Both the position numbers and the translations under genes were made by a program. From Pelodera strongyloides (taxonomy: Eukaryota; Nematoda; Chromadorea; Rhabditida; Rhabditidae), in contig JAANDG010000081.1 of NCBI GenBank assembly GCA_036852015.1, positions 186,001-250,000 on the forward strand: a stretch of 64,000 nucleotides of DNA, written 5' to 3'. Numbering within the stretch: the first letter of the stretch is position 1; each line of letters starts with the position of its first letter. The notes beneath the pieces were generated by a model, which did no database searches, had not been told where the DNA came from, and was given only the letters and a program-made list of their open reading frames with translations. Shown here piece by piece: positions 11,107 through 24,432 of this stretch.

Positions 11107-14100
11107 TTATACGATGTCAAGCGCTGGCAGGGTGTACGTTTCTCCGGCAGAGTGCTGGCGGTGGTTCTCCATTCGTCCGCGAAAAGTTGCAGCTCGGGCG
11201 GCGCTCATGGAGCGGGATCTCACCTGGAATATATTTAATTTATTACTGTAAGATACTTAGAGTACCAGCTTTTTGGAGGACCAGTTGCCTAACTTTCGCG
11301 AAATCGGCTCTGGAGCTCACATATCCAATCTTACAGTGACGCGAATTTTTTATTATTATTATTATTACAGCTGGATAGCTGCAAGGAAACGGTTGCCATG
11401 TACAAAATACAACCTACAGTACCTACCCAAACTACTGTATTATAAGGGAATCTCACCTGAACGAGATTGACCACTTGTCCCTGGCCTTGGCCCCTCACTG
11501 GTCCAAGAGCAATACTACGGTTTTCAGAGGTGGAGGCAGTTTCTACGGGAGGAGGAGTAGCAGATGAGGGGCGACGATCGACTGGAAATAAGGGATTTTT
11601 CACTAAGAACATCCAAAAAAGTATAAGGTTAGACACATATTCAGCTGAGAACTGAATGAGCTGTTTGTTCGTCGATTGCATGAAAAAAGTATCCGGTCAA
11701 TCCCCAGGTTTTCGTTTCAGGTAGTTTGCTTCCTGGCCAAGGAGAGCCATTTTACACGTACACAATGTCATCTATATTGGAAGCACTAGAAATTTCACAC
11801 AAGGTGTCGTAATTAACATGTGGACGAAAACGACGTCAAAATGTTTAGCCGAAGAAAAAATCAATAAAACGAAAAATCAATAAACCATAAATAAATCGAT
11901 AATCTCTCACCATTCTCCTGACTACTCGATTGGGCGTGTTCAATGACTGGCGGGTGTTCGACCACGATGATATCCCTTGAAAGATTGCACACGGGTTTTG
12001 AGTGCACCGTCAACGGGACTAAGGTCAAATTCTTCGCGTTGCTGCTGTTGAGCACCTGAAATTGGAGGGAATTCAATAGGTTCGCCGCTCTGGGTTGGCA
12101 CACTTCTGGCGCTACTACCGCACACAGAGGATCCTTTTATTTACTACAAAAGTATGCCAAGACAGGACAGCGCTAGAAAAGCGATCTTTCAGTTTGACTC
12201 CGGAAATTCTGAAAACCAGTGGGCCTTCCGAACGCATACTCATGCAACAATCTGACTTATCGTCAAAACTGAGACCGAACCCCCGTCTTGGACGTGACAA
12301 GACAACTGTCTTTCTGACCGAACTTGTCGTCGTCCCAGCCAGTCCCGTCTTGTCTTGACGTCAAGACGTCCCATTCTCGGGAAGTCCCAGACGTCCCAAG
12401 TCTGGTCAGAAACGTGTCTGGGAAGTCACCAGTCTCGTGCCTGTACCATACACGTTAATTAGCTTTTCCCTAATAAACGAATGCTTACCAGTTGTGGCGA
12501 ACTGCTCGGCGTGTAGCTGAACGGATCGTTGACTTGCTGATTATGTGTGAATGGGAACACGGCACTCTCTGAGGCTGTGCTGGGAGGGTCGGGACTGTCA
12601 ACTTCCCGGGCTTGTTCCCGCTCTTCCCCACGGGAACCTTCCCCACCACAAGTCACCTGCAATGACTGGATTTACGTGTTATGAGAATGTTGCGATGGGC
12701 TGGAATACTGGAATGCTGCCAGAAAAAAATATGTTATATTATAAACTTTATTATAAATTTAATGTTTTATGGTTATTGAAGCGTGGGAATACGGTTCTTT
12801 TATCTATTTCTATCCAGTTTCAATACTGAGAATAATAGAGTGATGGGAACCCTGTTGTAGTGCACTACGATGATCTCATTGTAAGCAACTAGGTTAGATA
12901 AAGAACTAAGAACTACAGTACCTAGTAAACTCAAACTACGGTACCTGATAACCGAATGCTTTCAGTATGTCGCCCTTGCACATTGGACAGGTTCGGTGCT
13001 CCAACAACCATGGATCAATACAGGTCTTGTGGAAAACATGCCTGAAGACATAAATTATTTATTTTAGATTTACACGTGGACAGCAGGAAAGGTTTCTTCC
13101 GGGATCAGACACAGCTCAAAATCAGCGGTTTGTAGATAGAGTTTGGACGGACACACACACTTACAATTAGTCTGTGAGAGCCTAGCTTCCATCATTTTTA
13201 TAAGAAACTGCATTTCTCTGGGTGAAACTGCCTGACGATGGCGGAAAATTTCCCCCAACTTTTTAGAAAAGGACACGCTTGCGCAAGTTTACGAGTTCCG
13301 TTCTTAATTTCTTAAGTGCAGCTGGGGCTTTCTTGCCGAACAGGAAATCGTTTAATGTATTCGAGAGAAGAAAGAGAGAGAGAGAGAAAGAGAAAGAGAG
13401 GGAGAGAGAGAAAGAGAGAGTGAGAGTCTAATCCGGAGTCATACTTGACAAGAAGAGACATAGAGATTGATCCACGCAGAAGTTGAGAGGACAATGTAGA
13501 AAATGTTGTGCTTTGGTTTCTTGGCATAATATTATGCATAAAATGTATCAACTGTTCCGTTATTTTAAAGTTTCATGGTAATTGGTCACAACCGAAGTAG
13601 CGAATGTGTCCGCAAGCACTAAGGATTCAACATATGCATGAATAAATAAACAATATAAAACTACACTACAAACTACAACCCATTATCGATCGATGAGCAT
13701 ACCTGCACGGTAGAGTTCTGACCACATCGTTGGCCACATATGGATCAATACAAACGGGACAATCAGTGTCCAATTCAGGGTCGCCCTGTCGTAGAGAACG
13801 GGCTGGAATGCGAGCCAGAGCCTGAAAAAAAAAAATCAATAAATCAATAAGTGAGGGAAATGGCAAATAACGGAAAGACTTTTTGGTGGAGTGCCACCAC
13901 GGACCAGGCGCGCAAAAAAACCGTTTGTTCTTGAATATTTTTCTCCACTAACAAGGAGATTCTAGAACAACTTTCACTTTCCCTGTGAGCCTGATTGTGA
14001 GTACTCAAGCAATTTTAACTAACTTATATAGTTTGAGAACTGCTTTCTTTTAAAATTATACTTCTCCATTGGAAACACGCGGGCGCATGTATTGATATTT

Positions 14101-16121
14101 ACTATGAAAACAATGGCATCCCACCAACATGAGGCTTCTTCTTCTCTTCTTATATAGTGGACGCATAACGAAAAACAAGTCTATTTTTATTTGTTTACGC
14201 AACGTGCGGGACTCTAACTTTTGACCTTTTTGGGAAATTTGAGATTTGAGCCATAGTACACTTGCACACAAGTTCCCTGCTATAAGGAAACACATAATTG
14301 ACAAAAAAATCAATAAATTGTCCAACCTTCTTAGCCGCGTTGAACAATCGACGTTGTAATCGATCTTTGGCATGCGCGTAGCGGAATCTGAAACTATTTA
14401 TAAAGTTCTTTTAACTTGCTGAAGTACATGCAAAGTGATGATGTAGTACAGTCGTGTAGTGATATGCACTCCGTTGATAACTACAAATTCTACGCTCAGT
14501 CTCATTCTGAGAAAAGAAGGGTGGAAATGCACATAGACGGCAAACTGTAGGATACAAATGCGATGATTGCGCAACAATCACAATATCCTAACAAAAGCAG
14601 AATATCATAATTCCTTACAGATCAACAATATCAACCAATCTATCAGAATTAAAAGGTAACAACGACTTTAAAATTAGAAAAAAATTTCCAGTAGTTTTTC
14701 AAAAATAAATAGTAATTATGAATAATATTTTAATTATAACCAACTTCTCACCTCTGTACATAGTAGAAGACGAGCCATGCGAGTGATATGACCATGAGGA
14801 TAATGAAAGAAATTGAGACGAAAAGGACCGAGGTTTTGGAAAATGATCGCAGAGCATCGGCATTGTCTGTAGGGGAAGCACCCTCGAGGATCTCACAGTC
14901 GTCGGACGAGAGTGGCAGGGTGGTAGTGTCTGAAAAAGGTTAAACATAGAGAGTAAGAGAATATAGAGTAAACTGAAACAGAGACCACTTTATATTAATA
15001 TATTGGAGTTTTAAATTCCTAAACTGTGGAAGGGTGCCCATCATCACGACAAGATGTGGAGCTAACACGCTAACACACGTTATTTGTACGACGTAGCTCC
15101 AGAGGCAGTATTCACCAACACGCAGGGAGCCCTCCCTCCCCTCCCCAGGGAGCTAAAGAGTGCGTAGAGAGTGCGAGAGCAGAAGAGATTCAGAGCGCTC
15201 GTGAGCCTAGGGAGGGCTCCCTGTGTGTTGGTGAATACGGCCTCAGGTCTACGCCAGTTTTCACTCACCCAAATCTCAGGCAGCACTCTTGGGGCGATAC
15301 TTACTACTTGTACCATAATCATAATCATAAGCAAACAAAACGCATACCTTGTATAATTAACACTGCAATTGTGCCCTTAGCAATGGGTATCTCGTCCAAG
15401 CGTCGCGTCACTAATATATAATTGTAATCTTCTCGGAGCGCGTCCAAACGGCACTCAGGGCAATTGCCGCACGTGACTAGGTATACATTATCTCGGGACC
15501 CGTAGACTTCAGTTGTATTGCTGCACGTCGAACCATTGAGGTGTTTCAGCGAACCGTGTAAGATTTGACCCTGAATATTAATAAAATAAAAAATATTCTT
15601 CAAAGCGTTCCAGATTGAGATATACATTTTTTTCTTGGTCTTACACTCACAGCTAGCAATTTGTCATTTGGAACATATAATACTCAGCACATCAACTGCT
15701 ACATAGAATGTGAGCGAAAAACAGACCTTATCTAGGTAATTACTTACTGATAATTACAAATTACCGTAACTACTAATTAGTTCATTAGTTTCTTGTTTAT
15801 TACCGTAATTAATTATTAACGGTAATTAGCTAAGTTAGTTGCTAATTATAATTGCCACGAACCTGCGCAACCGTTACTTTATTAGCTTCGTCTTTCAATG
15901 CTTTTATCGTGAAATTCTTGGAAGTACATCGTAGAGTGTGGTCCTGAAGACAAAATAAAGTTGTGGAATTTATAATAGAATAAATATAAATTCTATAAAT
16001 ATAAAAGCAATTACTGGCAATTGCAGATAATTATTTACTGTTAGTTTATAAAAGAATCACTCACTGGATAATTTGAAAGGGCTGCGGCAGTGTATGACAG
16101 AAAAACGAGCAAAATTAGCAT
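11107..16121 (-). CDS. RNF130: Goliath/RNF130-type single-pass membrane RING-H2 E3 ubiquitin ligase
   Basis: Eleven coding exons in transcript order: 16065-16121, 15863-15943, 15348-15570, 14752-14929, 14327-14387, 13703-13821, 12945-13041, 12489-12656, 11911-12055, 11457-11581 and 11107-11223; 456 residues. Residues 1-14 look like a signal peptide ([14 protein letters not shown]). A luminal segment follows, with NGS/NTT glycosylation sites and an unusual CGNCPEC cluster, in the place of the protease-associated domain. The membrane helix is at about 155-178. [11 protein letters not shown] and [12 protein letters not shown] are close to the human RNF130/RNF150 sequence as I remember it. RING-H2 spans 221-261 (C-P-V-C, C-R-H, H-K-T-C, C-P-M-C). 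The Ser/Pro-rich tail includes [12 protein letters not shown]. Such ligases act on endosomes and ubiquitinate membrane cargo. A CTTTCAG acceptor lies 17 bases before the ATG. Confidence 0.93.
12345..12372. repeat. GACGTC-centred palindrome in a GACGTCC-rich stretch
   Basis: GTCTTGACGTCAAGAC is a perfect palindrome. Surrounding sequence from about 12285 to 12425 repeats GTCTTG, GACGTCCC and AGTCCC in both orientations. It is in a Goliath-like gene intron and is probably a degenerate repeat element. Confidence 0.5.
13364..13428. repeat. (GA)n tract
   Basis: Interrupted GA/GAAA microsatellite in an intron of the Goliath-like gene. Confidence 0.9.
15102..15245. repeat. TATTCACCAACAC foldback element, copy 1
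   Basis: Terminal inverted repeats GTATTCACCAACACGCAGGG and its near complement flank a centre with CTCTCGCACTCTCTACGCAC on one strand. A second, inverted copy lies at 59305-59456. It is in an intron of the Goliath-like gene. Confidence 0.8.
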
Positions 16122-16559
16122 TTAGGAACCGTTACTATCTGAAAGGGTTGAATATATGGTCACACGTATGCGAATATGCTCACACATACAAACATACGAA
16201 TATACACGCGTATGGGCATAGGAATATAATCTCATGAATATATGCGAATACACCTCCCACATTTTAATCAAATGATCACACGGACCCAAAATTGCGCGAA
16301 AATTGTTCAAAAGTCAAAAATTAAAAGCAGATATTTTTAGCTTTTTGTACACATAAACTGCGCAAGGTAAATAATTCCAAAAGTACATAAGAGAGATACG
16401 TAAACAATTAGTGAAATATACCTTACGAAAATAACATAATGAAATTTAGTACGACAGAGAAATCCATAATGTATGACATAAAATTAACTTCCGCCAATTT
16501 ACAGAAAACACACCAAAAGTTCGAGAAGTTGTATTGTCCCACGTAATTATAGAAAGGTT

Positions 16560-16714
16560 TATGGGGTTTCCAAGTATGATGAAAATTTACAGTATTTTGG
16601 AACTACACGAGAATATTTTTTAATTTTTCATATTATATATGCAAGTTTCGTGCAGAAATACGGTAGTATCGACAGAATCACACCGAATTTTTGGGATACT
16701 TGGAAACCCCATTA
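16560..16714. repeat. ATGGGGTTTCCAAGTAT foldback element, copy 1
   Basis: The ends are inverted copies of ATGGGGTTTCCAAGTAT. The core contains AACTACACGAGAATATTTTT and TTTCGTGCAGAAATACGGTAG, repeated in the copies at 45688 and 49947. Confidence 0.85.
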
Positions 16715-17071
16715 TGCTCCACAAGAAAACACCGCACGAACTTGCCCCTTGGGAAAAAGGCTATAATTTACGAAAAAATCGGGATATAATTGCTATTATT
16801 AATAACAAACAAAGTAAAAAAGCATGTTACAAAACAAGTAATTAGCAGATTTTTGTGTATAATTTTTATGGAGACCAAACCACCAAACAAAAAAATATAT
16901 AATTTTTTTGCGTATTTTCTATGTACAAAGGCTGAAGATGAAACTATCTTGTCACAAAGCTGTTACTAATTTGTTCAGTATACCTTTGCTCTATGAACTA
17001 AATTTATGGTACTAGTAGGCTGATTAGGTAAGGGTACGGTAGCTCTGGCTGGGAAACCGGAAGTAAGGTAC

Positions 17072-17253
17072 AAAGCGAAATACCGGCCGGTTTTTGAAAT
17101 GCATCCTGGACAACTGAATTCTTACGTATTTATGCTAATTTACTCGATTTTAGCTCGATTTTTTATTATATTTTATTTTATGTTAATTTGCATAAGCTAC
17201 ATAAGAGTGCTGGTCTACTCGATGTGTTTCAAAAACCGGCCGGTATTTCGCTT
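17072..17253. repeat. CCGGCCGGT element, copy 4
   Basis: Complete element with both terminal repeats. The centre lies in the opposite orientation to copy 1. Intergenic. Confidence 0.85.
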
Positions 17254-18337
17254 GAAGAGTACTCCGGTATCTCACAGCCTATCTGAGTGAGACTACAAAT
17301 GATTTTTGTCGGGCTAATCTTTTATCTAACATAACAATAGTTCTCAATCTTTTATACGTGAAATAATCCCTTTTTATTGTTAATCATAATAAGTGTAAAT
17401 TCTATTCAAAAATATAACAAAAGGACAAAACAAAGTGTGGGTGGAATATTGGAATATCCAGGAAATAAAAAATTAATAATTATGTATAAGGTGTAAGAGA
17501 ATGCGCATAAAAGAAAAATGATATATTTCAAAGGTTCAAATTGTAAGCTGCATTCATTAGGGTTATGAACAAACCCTCTATTCTTCTCTATGTGTAAGAA
17601 AAACATCGAATCAATTACGCTAATTAGTAAATTGCAGGTTTTATTAAAAAATCTGGAAAACCATAAAAAGAGGAAGAGATGGGCTCTAGGTGTTAAATAA
17701 ATTACCGTACTTTTACTTTATACTACAAGCGTTCTCTTTATTAGGCGTTGAAGTTAGTGGAGAAACAATGTCTTGAGGACAAAAATAAGACATTTCCATA
17801 TGTTGTTTTGCGTTTTGCTTACAATACTTGTGTATGTTTACGGTACAAGATTGCACTAAATTAACTTCCTAGTGAGAACCCACGTACGCATTCTACACGT
17901 TTTTTCTATAGAATAAACATGTATTCCAATAAAAAATACTGGTGCAATCATGCAAACGCTGCTTGTTTACTTGAGCGGAAACAACAAAAATATGAGTTTT
18001 TGCATGTAAACTTGGTCCCATTGCTTTCTCTGAGGGTTATTTATAATAACAGTGAGACCAAAAAAAATGATGCAATTCGCAAGAATAAAGTGTATATGTT
18101 AGTAAGACTGAAAACTTGTCCAAGGTTGTGAATTTTAGAGTTTTCCAGCGGACAAATTCAGGGAAATATATGTTATTTTGCGAGAAAGCGCACATTTTAC
18201 ACCTGCTTTTCGGATTTCAGACTGTATATAATAAATTGAAAATTAATATTTATTTGGTTATTGTAAATTGGTATTTAATATTCACGAAAGTAAAGACACC
18301 GTGAATATTCGAAGTAGAAAAAAATACTCGTCTATGA

Positions 18338-18512
18338 AATCAACAGTCGGTTTTTGAAACAAATCCAGTACACCAGCATTCTGATACAGCTTATGCAAAT
18401 GAACATAAATTAGAATAAAAATAGAGCCAAATTCGAGAAACTTTGCATAAATACGTAAGAATTCAACTGTCCACGATGCGTTTCAAAAACCGGCTGGTAC
18501 TTCGCTTTAACA
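18338..18512. repeat. CCGGCCGGT element, copy 5 (left end mutated)
   Basis: The left end has lost CCGGCC (CAGTCGGTTTTTGAAAC). The right end is GTTTCAAAAACCGGCTGGTA. The centre matches other copies, including TTATGCAAATG. Confidence 0.75.
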
Positions 18513-19056
18513 ATTCAAAGCGTCCAAAATAATGTACGACAACAAAATATATTTAGATGATTCGACCCGTAGTCGGATACGAGAATGTGCATAAACGAAA
18601 CAGGTGCTGTAAATAAACCATCTCATTAGTGATAATTTTACTTCCCGTTACAAAAGCTGGGAACACTAATTTGTACTACACATAATACTGAACTAATTAG
18701 TAAGTACAGATGATAAAACGGTTGTCTGCTTCTCATACAATTACACGAGTTAGCCATTTCAACCGTAAACTTAAGATACAGACAAGGAAAAACTCAATTA
18801 TTTTTGGCAATCTCTATTCAAGGGCACACATACGGTAGATTCACGCAACGTTTCTTGAAATGAACTCCATGAACTGTGATGTTTTATGCTGATTTTCAAC
18901 AAATAGAAGATAATTCTAACAATAAGATTCTGATGCTAGACTGAACAATCGCTTAGTAATTACGTTGAAAAGGGCACAACGCGTGAAAAATCTACCAAGT
19001 AATATAAGTACCTTGAATAAGGGGAAACGTGAAGTACAAATGTATTATTCAATCAT

Positions 19057-19187
19057 GAGGCCATATTCACCACTCAGTTCCCCATGGGGAATTCCCCGTC
19101 TGTTTCTCTGCGTTTCTCACATTAGAATGTTATTTTCTGCCCCCAGGGAATATTTCCCCGAGGGGATTGGAGTGGTGAATATGGCCT
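19057..19187. repeat. GGCCATATTCACCACTC foldback element, copy 1
   Basis: Terminal repeats GGCCATATTCACCACTC and inverted complement, then nested GGGGAAT/ATTCCCC palindromes. The shared core is TTTCTCTGCGTTTCTCACAT. Other copies are at 23618, 45127 and 58462. Confidence 0.85.
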
Positions 19188-20136
19188 ATGTATGGGCTAT
19201 TTTCTATGTCCCGTTTTACCTTTGCCTAGGCCCTAGTGATCGCGTCGGACTTGTTCAAATAATTAGCGTAACGTAATGGCAATTTCATTTCCGCAAACTA
19301 TTTTGTTGATGTAATGGGCAGGGCAGTTAATTTCCTTCTGACGGTAATTTTAGGAACTAAGGAAATGACTTTTCGAAAAGTAACGAAGTTTACAAAATAT
19401 AGTAAACTAATTGGAAAATACAGTAATTTATTAGCTAAAATCACCATAGGTAAAATTCTATGAAAATACGTAGTACGTATGGCAACTGGCAATAAAAAAT
19501 CCATGTATGTCTATGCGCGAACTGAAGTCTGTAATAAGACTGTAGAAAATAAATGTATAAAATTATTATTGATCGCGACGGAGCAGATAAGCTGAGCGCA
19601 AGTTCAACGTTCAACCTAAGTTAGCTAGAAAAGATAAGCTAACCATAAGTTATGGCTAATCGCCCGGTAATTACATCGCGATTTACCGTCAGCAATTATG
19701 CTTACGTATGAGCGAAAAGTTGGTAACTATGGTTATTTGGTGTTTCGTTTTGAAAAAGGCACGAGTTATCGATGCATTTCTCGTTTTTCTTCATGACTAA
19801 AATTAAAAGCAAATTGAAATTTTCAGCCGCTAAAAAGTGGGGACTAAAAGAAAAATAACTTACAGAACTCTACGAGGCGTTATAAGTTATAAGTTACTTC
19901 ACCGGTTCTTTTAATAAACAAATAAACAGTGAGAACATTTTAATTTTAAAGTGGTGTGCCGCGTGTATTTCTAGAACAGACAAGTACGTTTCTATGTATT
20001 TATGTATGACGACTCTAGTTGTCTGACCAAAGGATAGGCACAGAATCGCACAAATACACGTAGTACAATGGATAGGCACGCTTCACAAACCGTATGACAC
20101 ACCGCTTTAAAATTACGGAAACTAGACTAGAGACCG

Positions 20137-20558
20137 AATATTCAGAATCAATTAAATCCTAAATCACAATGATTATTCAATTGTTCCCAAATAAAAATGT
20201 CTCTAGAGAATAAAAAAATAGTCATTGGCTGATGGCACCATCATGGCTTACAATTAGACGTTCACTTCATAGAAATGTTGCCTATTGAGAAAATGTATGC
20301 AAAAAAGGTTGTTTACCTCATCTCTCATGTTAATCATCATCTGCGAATAAGCCGAAAATGTGTAACGATAATAAGAACAGTATAATGTTATGCTGACATA
20401 ACCTTGGTTTTTTACACGTGAATTAGCTGGTTCGGGCCCGCAAAAAGTTAGGTTGGATTTATGTATTGGATCGGAAGCAGGGGGAAGTAAAAATCTAATT
20501 CTGATACTATCAAAACGTATGGAGTTTTAAAGAAAGAAAGAAAAAAAGAGAGTGCGAC

Positions 20559-20616
<58 letters not shown>

Positions 20617-21066
20617 AGAGAATCCCGGGAATTTAAAGGCTCGACATGTCGTACATCTCTAATTTGTCACTCGGACATCCCAAATGAAGAGACCCAACAT
20701 CAATGTAGAATAAGTTGTAAAAGACGGAAGGGCATGTATCTTTTTCGGGTTTTCAACTGGATTATGTTTTCTACAAGGAAACTTTCTCTCCTAATATCTG
20801 GACGAGAATTGGCCTTTAGTTCCCAGCCAAAAAAACTCTAATTTCATTTAAAAAAACGCGCGTATGAACCGAGTTCGGTTTGTCATTATAACAAAGCTCG
20901 TTTACAGTTGACTACCACATACTACTAGCCACAGACCTAAGACACTATTGAATAATATACCTTTTATAAGTTGAAGAGCAAACAATGTGACTACCAAAGA
21001 TGGGTAATAGTAGTTGATATAAAAGTCTAAGGTCTATTACAATAGACCTTACTAAACTTAATCCCG
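20137..21066. repeat. Diverged tandem duplication, unit 1
   Basis: Collinear blocks shared with unit 2 include GGCTTACAATTAGACGTTCA, AATTTGTCACTCGGACATC, ACAAAGCTCGTTTAC-like and CACAGACCTAA strings in the same order. A (GA)n tract at 20561-20621 lies inside. No gene is recognised. Confidence 0.8.
20561..20621. repeat. (GA)n tract
   Basis: Nearly pure GA dinucleotide run inside duplication unit 1; the matching place in unit 2 also has GA tracts. Confidence 0.9.
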
Positions 21067-21486
21067 GCCACTATAGTAGTTCAAACATCCGGAATCAACT
21101 GAATCATAAGGGGCATTCAATTGTTCTGACAAAGAGAAAAAAAATGGGTACAAATAACAAATGTCTCTAGAGAATAAAACAAAATAGTCATAGTCTGGTG
21201 GCATCATCATGGCTTACAATTAGACGTTCACTTCATAGAATTGTTGCCTATTGAAAAAATGTATGCAAAAATGGTTGTTTACCTCATCTCACATGTTAAT
21301 CATCATCTACGAATAAGCCGAAAGTATGTAATGATAATAAGAACAGTATAATGTTATGATGTCATAAAATTTTCTTTTTTTACTACGTGGATTAGCCGGC
21401 GCGGGCTCACAACTCACAACCCTTTTAGGTTACCTTTTTCGGATCAGAAATTTAAGAAGAAACAAGCATTATGACTACTTTGGTCC

Positions 21487-21654
21487 TCAGCCGCGCAGCG
21501 CGCAAATGCGTAACCGCGTCCGCGGAAAAAAGATCGCAGCATTGAAAAATTCGAGACTCAGAGAAACCTCTTTTCTGCGCCTCCGCCTTTCCCATGTTAA
21601 AAAGCCATCTCTTTTCCGCGGACGCGGTTACGCATTTGCGCGCTGCGCGCCTGA
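21487..21654. repeat. GC-rich foldback element
   Basis: The arms are about 46 bp and almost perfect inverted copies, with GCGCGCAAATGCGTAACCGC in the left arm and its complement in the right. The outer ends read TCAG...CTGA. It interrupts sequence that is continuous in duplication unit 1, so it is probably a later insertion. Confidence 0.85.
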
Positions 21655-21716
21655 GAACGTAGTATTCTGAGAGTGTCAAAGCATGTGGAGTTATAATACC
21701 ATACGCCACAGGGAAA

Positions 21717-21818
21717 GAAAGAGATGTAGAGAGAAAGGAGAGAGAGAGAGAAAGAGAGAGATGGCGAGAAAGATAAACAGAGAGAGAGAGAGAGAGTTGG
21801 AGAGAGAGAGAGAGGGAG
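21717..21818. repeat. (GA)n tract
   Basis: Interrupted GA repeat in duplication unit 2. Confidence 0.9.
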
Positions 21819-23360
21819 GCAGAAAATGTATTAGGACCAAACATGGGGAGTCTAGAAGTCGGCAGTCACCGACGCATCTAATTTGTCACTCGGACATCTC
21901 TGATGAAGAGACCCAACATCTAGATGGTCTAGTTTAGTTTCTAGATAAAAAAATTCAATTTTCATAGACAAGAGATCGACTCGCGTGCTCGTTGGCATGA
22001 TGACGAAGCTCGTTTACCTTTTACGGCATACTCTACTAGACACAGACCTAAACATTATTAAATAATATTCCAAGATGAACGGTAAAAACATATAACATAA
22101 CATAACATAACATTTATTACGAACATAAAATATTCGATTTCGCTTGCTCACGGGGATCCGGCTCTCCTTTTATAGCCTTTTGTTGCGTTCAGGCAAACAA
22201 AAAATAAACCACAATGAACGGCAAAAACTATGACTAACAAAGATGAATAATAGTGGATAATATTAGTCTAAAGGCTGTTACTATAGAGTCTACACAGTCT
22301 AGACCTATGAGCTCACTAACCCTATTAGGGGAACTTATTTCATCTCTTTACTTCCTTGTATGAGCTATGAGCTCACTGAGAACTGCGGTGTTAGAAGAAC
22401 CCAAGGTCCCACAAAAATGTGACTCATAATGGAAAGGTAAAGAACAATTAAATAAAAAGTCTAATTGCTATTCTAATTGGCAAGTACACTGCTTCCCTAT
22501 AGAGGGGTAATTAATGTTAGCTTACCATTAGGTTCTAACTGTTTGCTATCAAAATACCAAATATTTCTCAATCAGTGATTAAAATATGTATAACAGAAAA
22601 AATATGAATCTCGGGGGTAGTGTTCTCAATTTAGAGCTAATATACAAAATGTAATTCTAATAGAAACAGTAGAAGAAATTAGCATATCGATGTCACAATC
22701 AATCATATGGTAATATATATGTGTCCAGCTGCTGAATCTAGAACAAACAGTACAACTCTTGGACCTGTCCATGTCCATGTACCATAAAATGGACCTGACA
22801 TGTCTTATGTTATCTCACAGAAAGTTTGTATATAAGTCCGTCCACTGATTCTTCACTAACAATCTTTATTGTTTCGATAAAAAATGCTGATAGACAGGAT
22901 TTGAATAAGGGCCTGAGGAAACCTAATGGGGATGTAGTGCAGTAAGGACACCAACCCAACTAGGGACCCTGTCCTGTGCATGATATTTGCAGAAATAATT
23001 GAACTTGGCCTCTTTAGAAAAGGGTCAAAATTCCCAGAAAAGGTCTTCTAAATGAGTCAAAGCTCAACAGAAAATTGGTTAGCAAAAAGTGTTCCCTTTG
23101 AGCAAAAATTACCGAGAAAACTGATTTCGTGGGAAGACTCTCTCAATAAGACACACTATTTCCTTGGTCTTTGACCGGTTACTTTAAGAAGGAAAATTTT
23201 GTGAAAAGCGGCCTCTGAGCCCCTTGGTGGTAGATATTAAAAACAAAAAGTGCGCCGTCGGGTGCGTATGTGGGCACCCAACAGCCGGGAGGGCCCTGGG
23301 GTCCCGGGCAGATCGATTCAGAATAGGACACAACTAGGAGCTTGCCTTTTAAGGGAATTC

Positions 23361-23405
23361 AGAGAGAGAGAGAGGGAGAGAGGAGAGAGAGAGGGAAAGG
23401 GAGAG
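23361..23405. repeat. (GA)n tract
   Basis: GA/GGA interrupted microsatellite. Confidence 0.85.
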
Positions 23406-23617
23406 ACTACGAGGGAATTTTCAAGGGAACACACACCCTGCAAGTAGAAGTAGAAGGCTGAGTGGGAATGGACACCCGGAAGTCTCCCCAAGGGATCTAA
23501 CCCAGCTCTAAGTGGATGACATATCAAGTTATATGGAAAAAATATATCAAGAAGATGGAAAAGAAGAAGTAACTTTCTTAGCGGATTTTGTATGTAACTC
23601 TAGTGATACGGAATACT

Positions 23618-23733
23618 GAGGCCATATTCACCACTCCAATTCCCTCGGGGAAATATTCCCTGGGCACAGAAAATAGCACTCTAATGTGAGACACGCAGAG
23701 AAAAAGACGGGAAATTGAGCGGTGAATATGGCC
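23618..23733. repeat. GGCCATATTCACCACTC foldback element, copy 2
   Basis: Both terminal repeats are present. The core is in the opposite orientation to copy 1 (ATGTGAGACACGCAGAGAAA). Confidence 0.85.
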
Positions 23734-24108
23734 CCTGCACTAATTTTTTTAAGAAGTTCAACTTACAGTTACAGGTGAAGTACTAGCTTTGTAGCACGAT
23801 TTAATACTTTATGATGCGAAGCGCAATATATAAAAGCAACCTGATACATGTATGTTTATGTATACGTCAACTAAACAGAATGCACATGTGTGAGGGAAAT
23901 AATCTAGTTATTATTTTTCCGTGTGCCTGACCCTTTTAGAGATTATCAATCACTGAAGAATAGTGTAACGTTTAAAATATTCACTTGTTGCTCTTTAGAA
24001 AAGTTTTTTTCTGGAAAAATAAACACAAAAAAATTGAAACCGATAAAAACAGGCGGATGATGCGATCGAGCTTGGCCATTAGAACGGGAAGAGAAAGAAA
24101 CAAAACAG

Positions 24109-24338
24109 AATTAGACAGAAAGAGGGAAAAAAGGAAAGAAAGAGAGTCAGAGAGAGTCAGAGAGAGAGAGAGAGATGGAGAAGGATAGAGAGAGAGCACG
24201 ATAAGGAGGGAGGGAGAGATCGAGAAGGGGTTCAAGGAACGAGAGATTGCCTGGGGAGGAATTGTGCTGCAACAACATAACAAACCGAAAATCGAGTAGG
24301 AGGAATCGGGACGACCGAAAACACGATGACGATGATGG

Positions 24339-24374
<36 letters not shown>

Positions 24375-24432
24375 CGGAGAGAGAACGAAGAGAGAGAAAA
24401 GATTGAGAGAAAATTGCCCAGAGACAGAGAAA
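24109..24432. repeat. Cluster of (GA)n tracts
   Basis: Two purine-rich tracts (about 24109-24214 and 24341-24432) separated by unique sequence. One strand is almost all purine. Confidence 0.85.

Larger units (their letters stand above)
21097..22292. repeat. Diverged tandem duplication, unit 2
   Basis: Same block order as unit 1 but longer, partly because it contains the 168-bp GC-rich foldback at 21487-21654 that unit 1 lacks. There is also a short ATAAC pentamer repeat near 22095. Confidence 0.8.

Noticed and set aside
21452..21844. 130-residue minus-strand frame
   Set aside because: Made of a (CT)n tract translated as Leu/Ser repeats plus the GC-rich foldback; not a gene.
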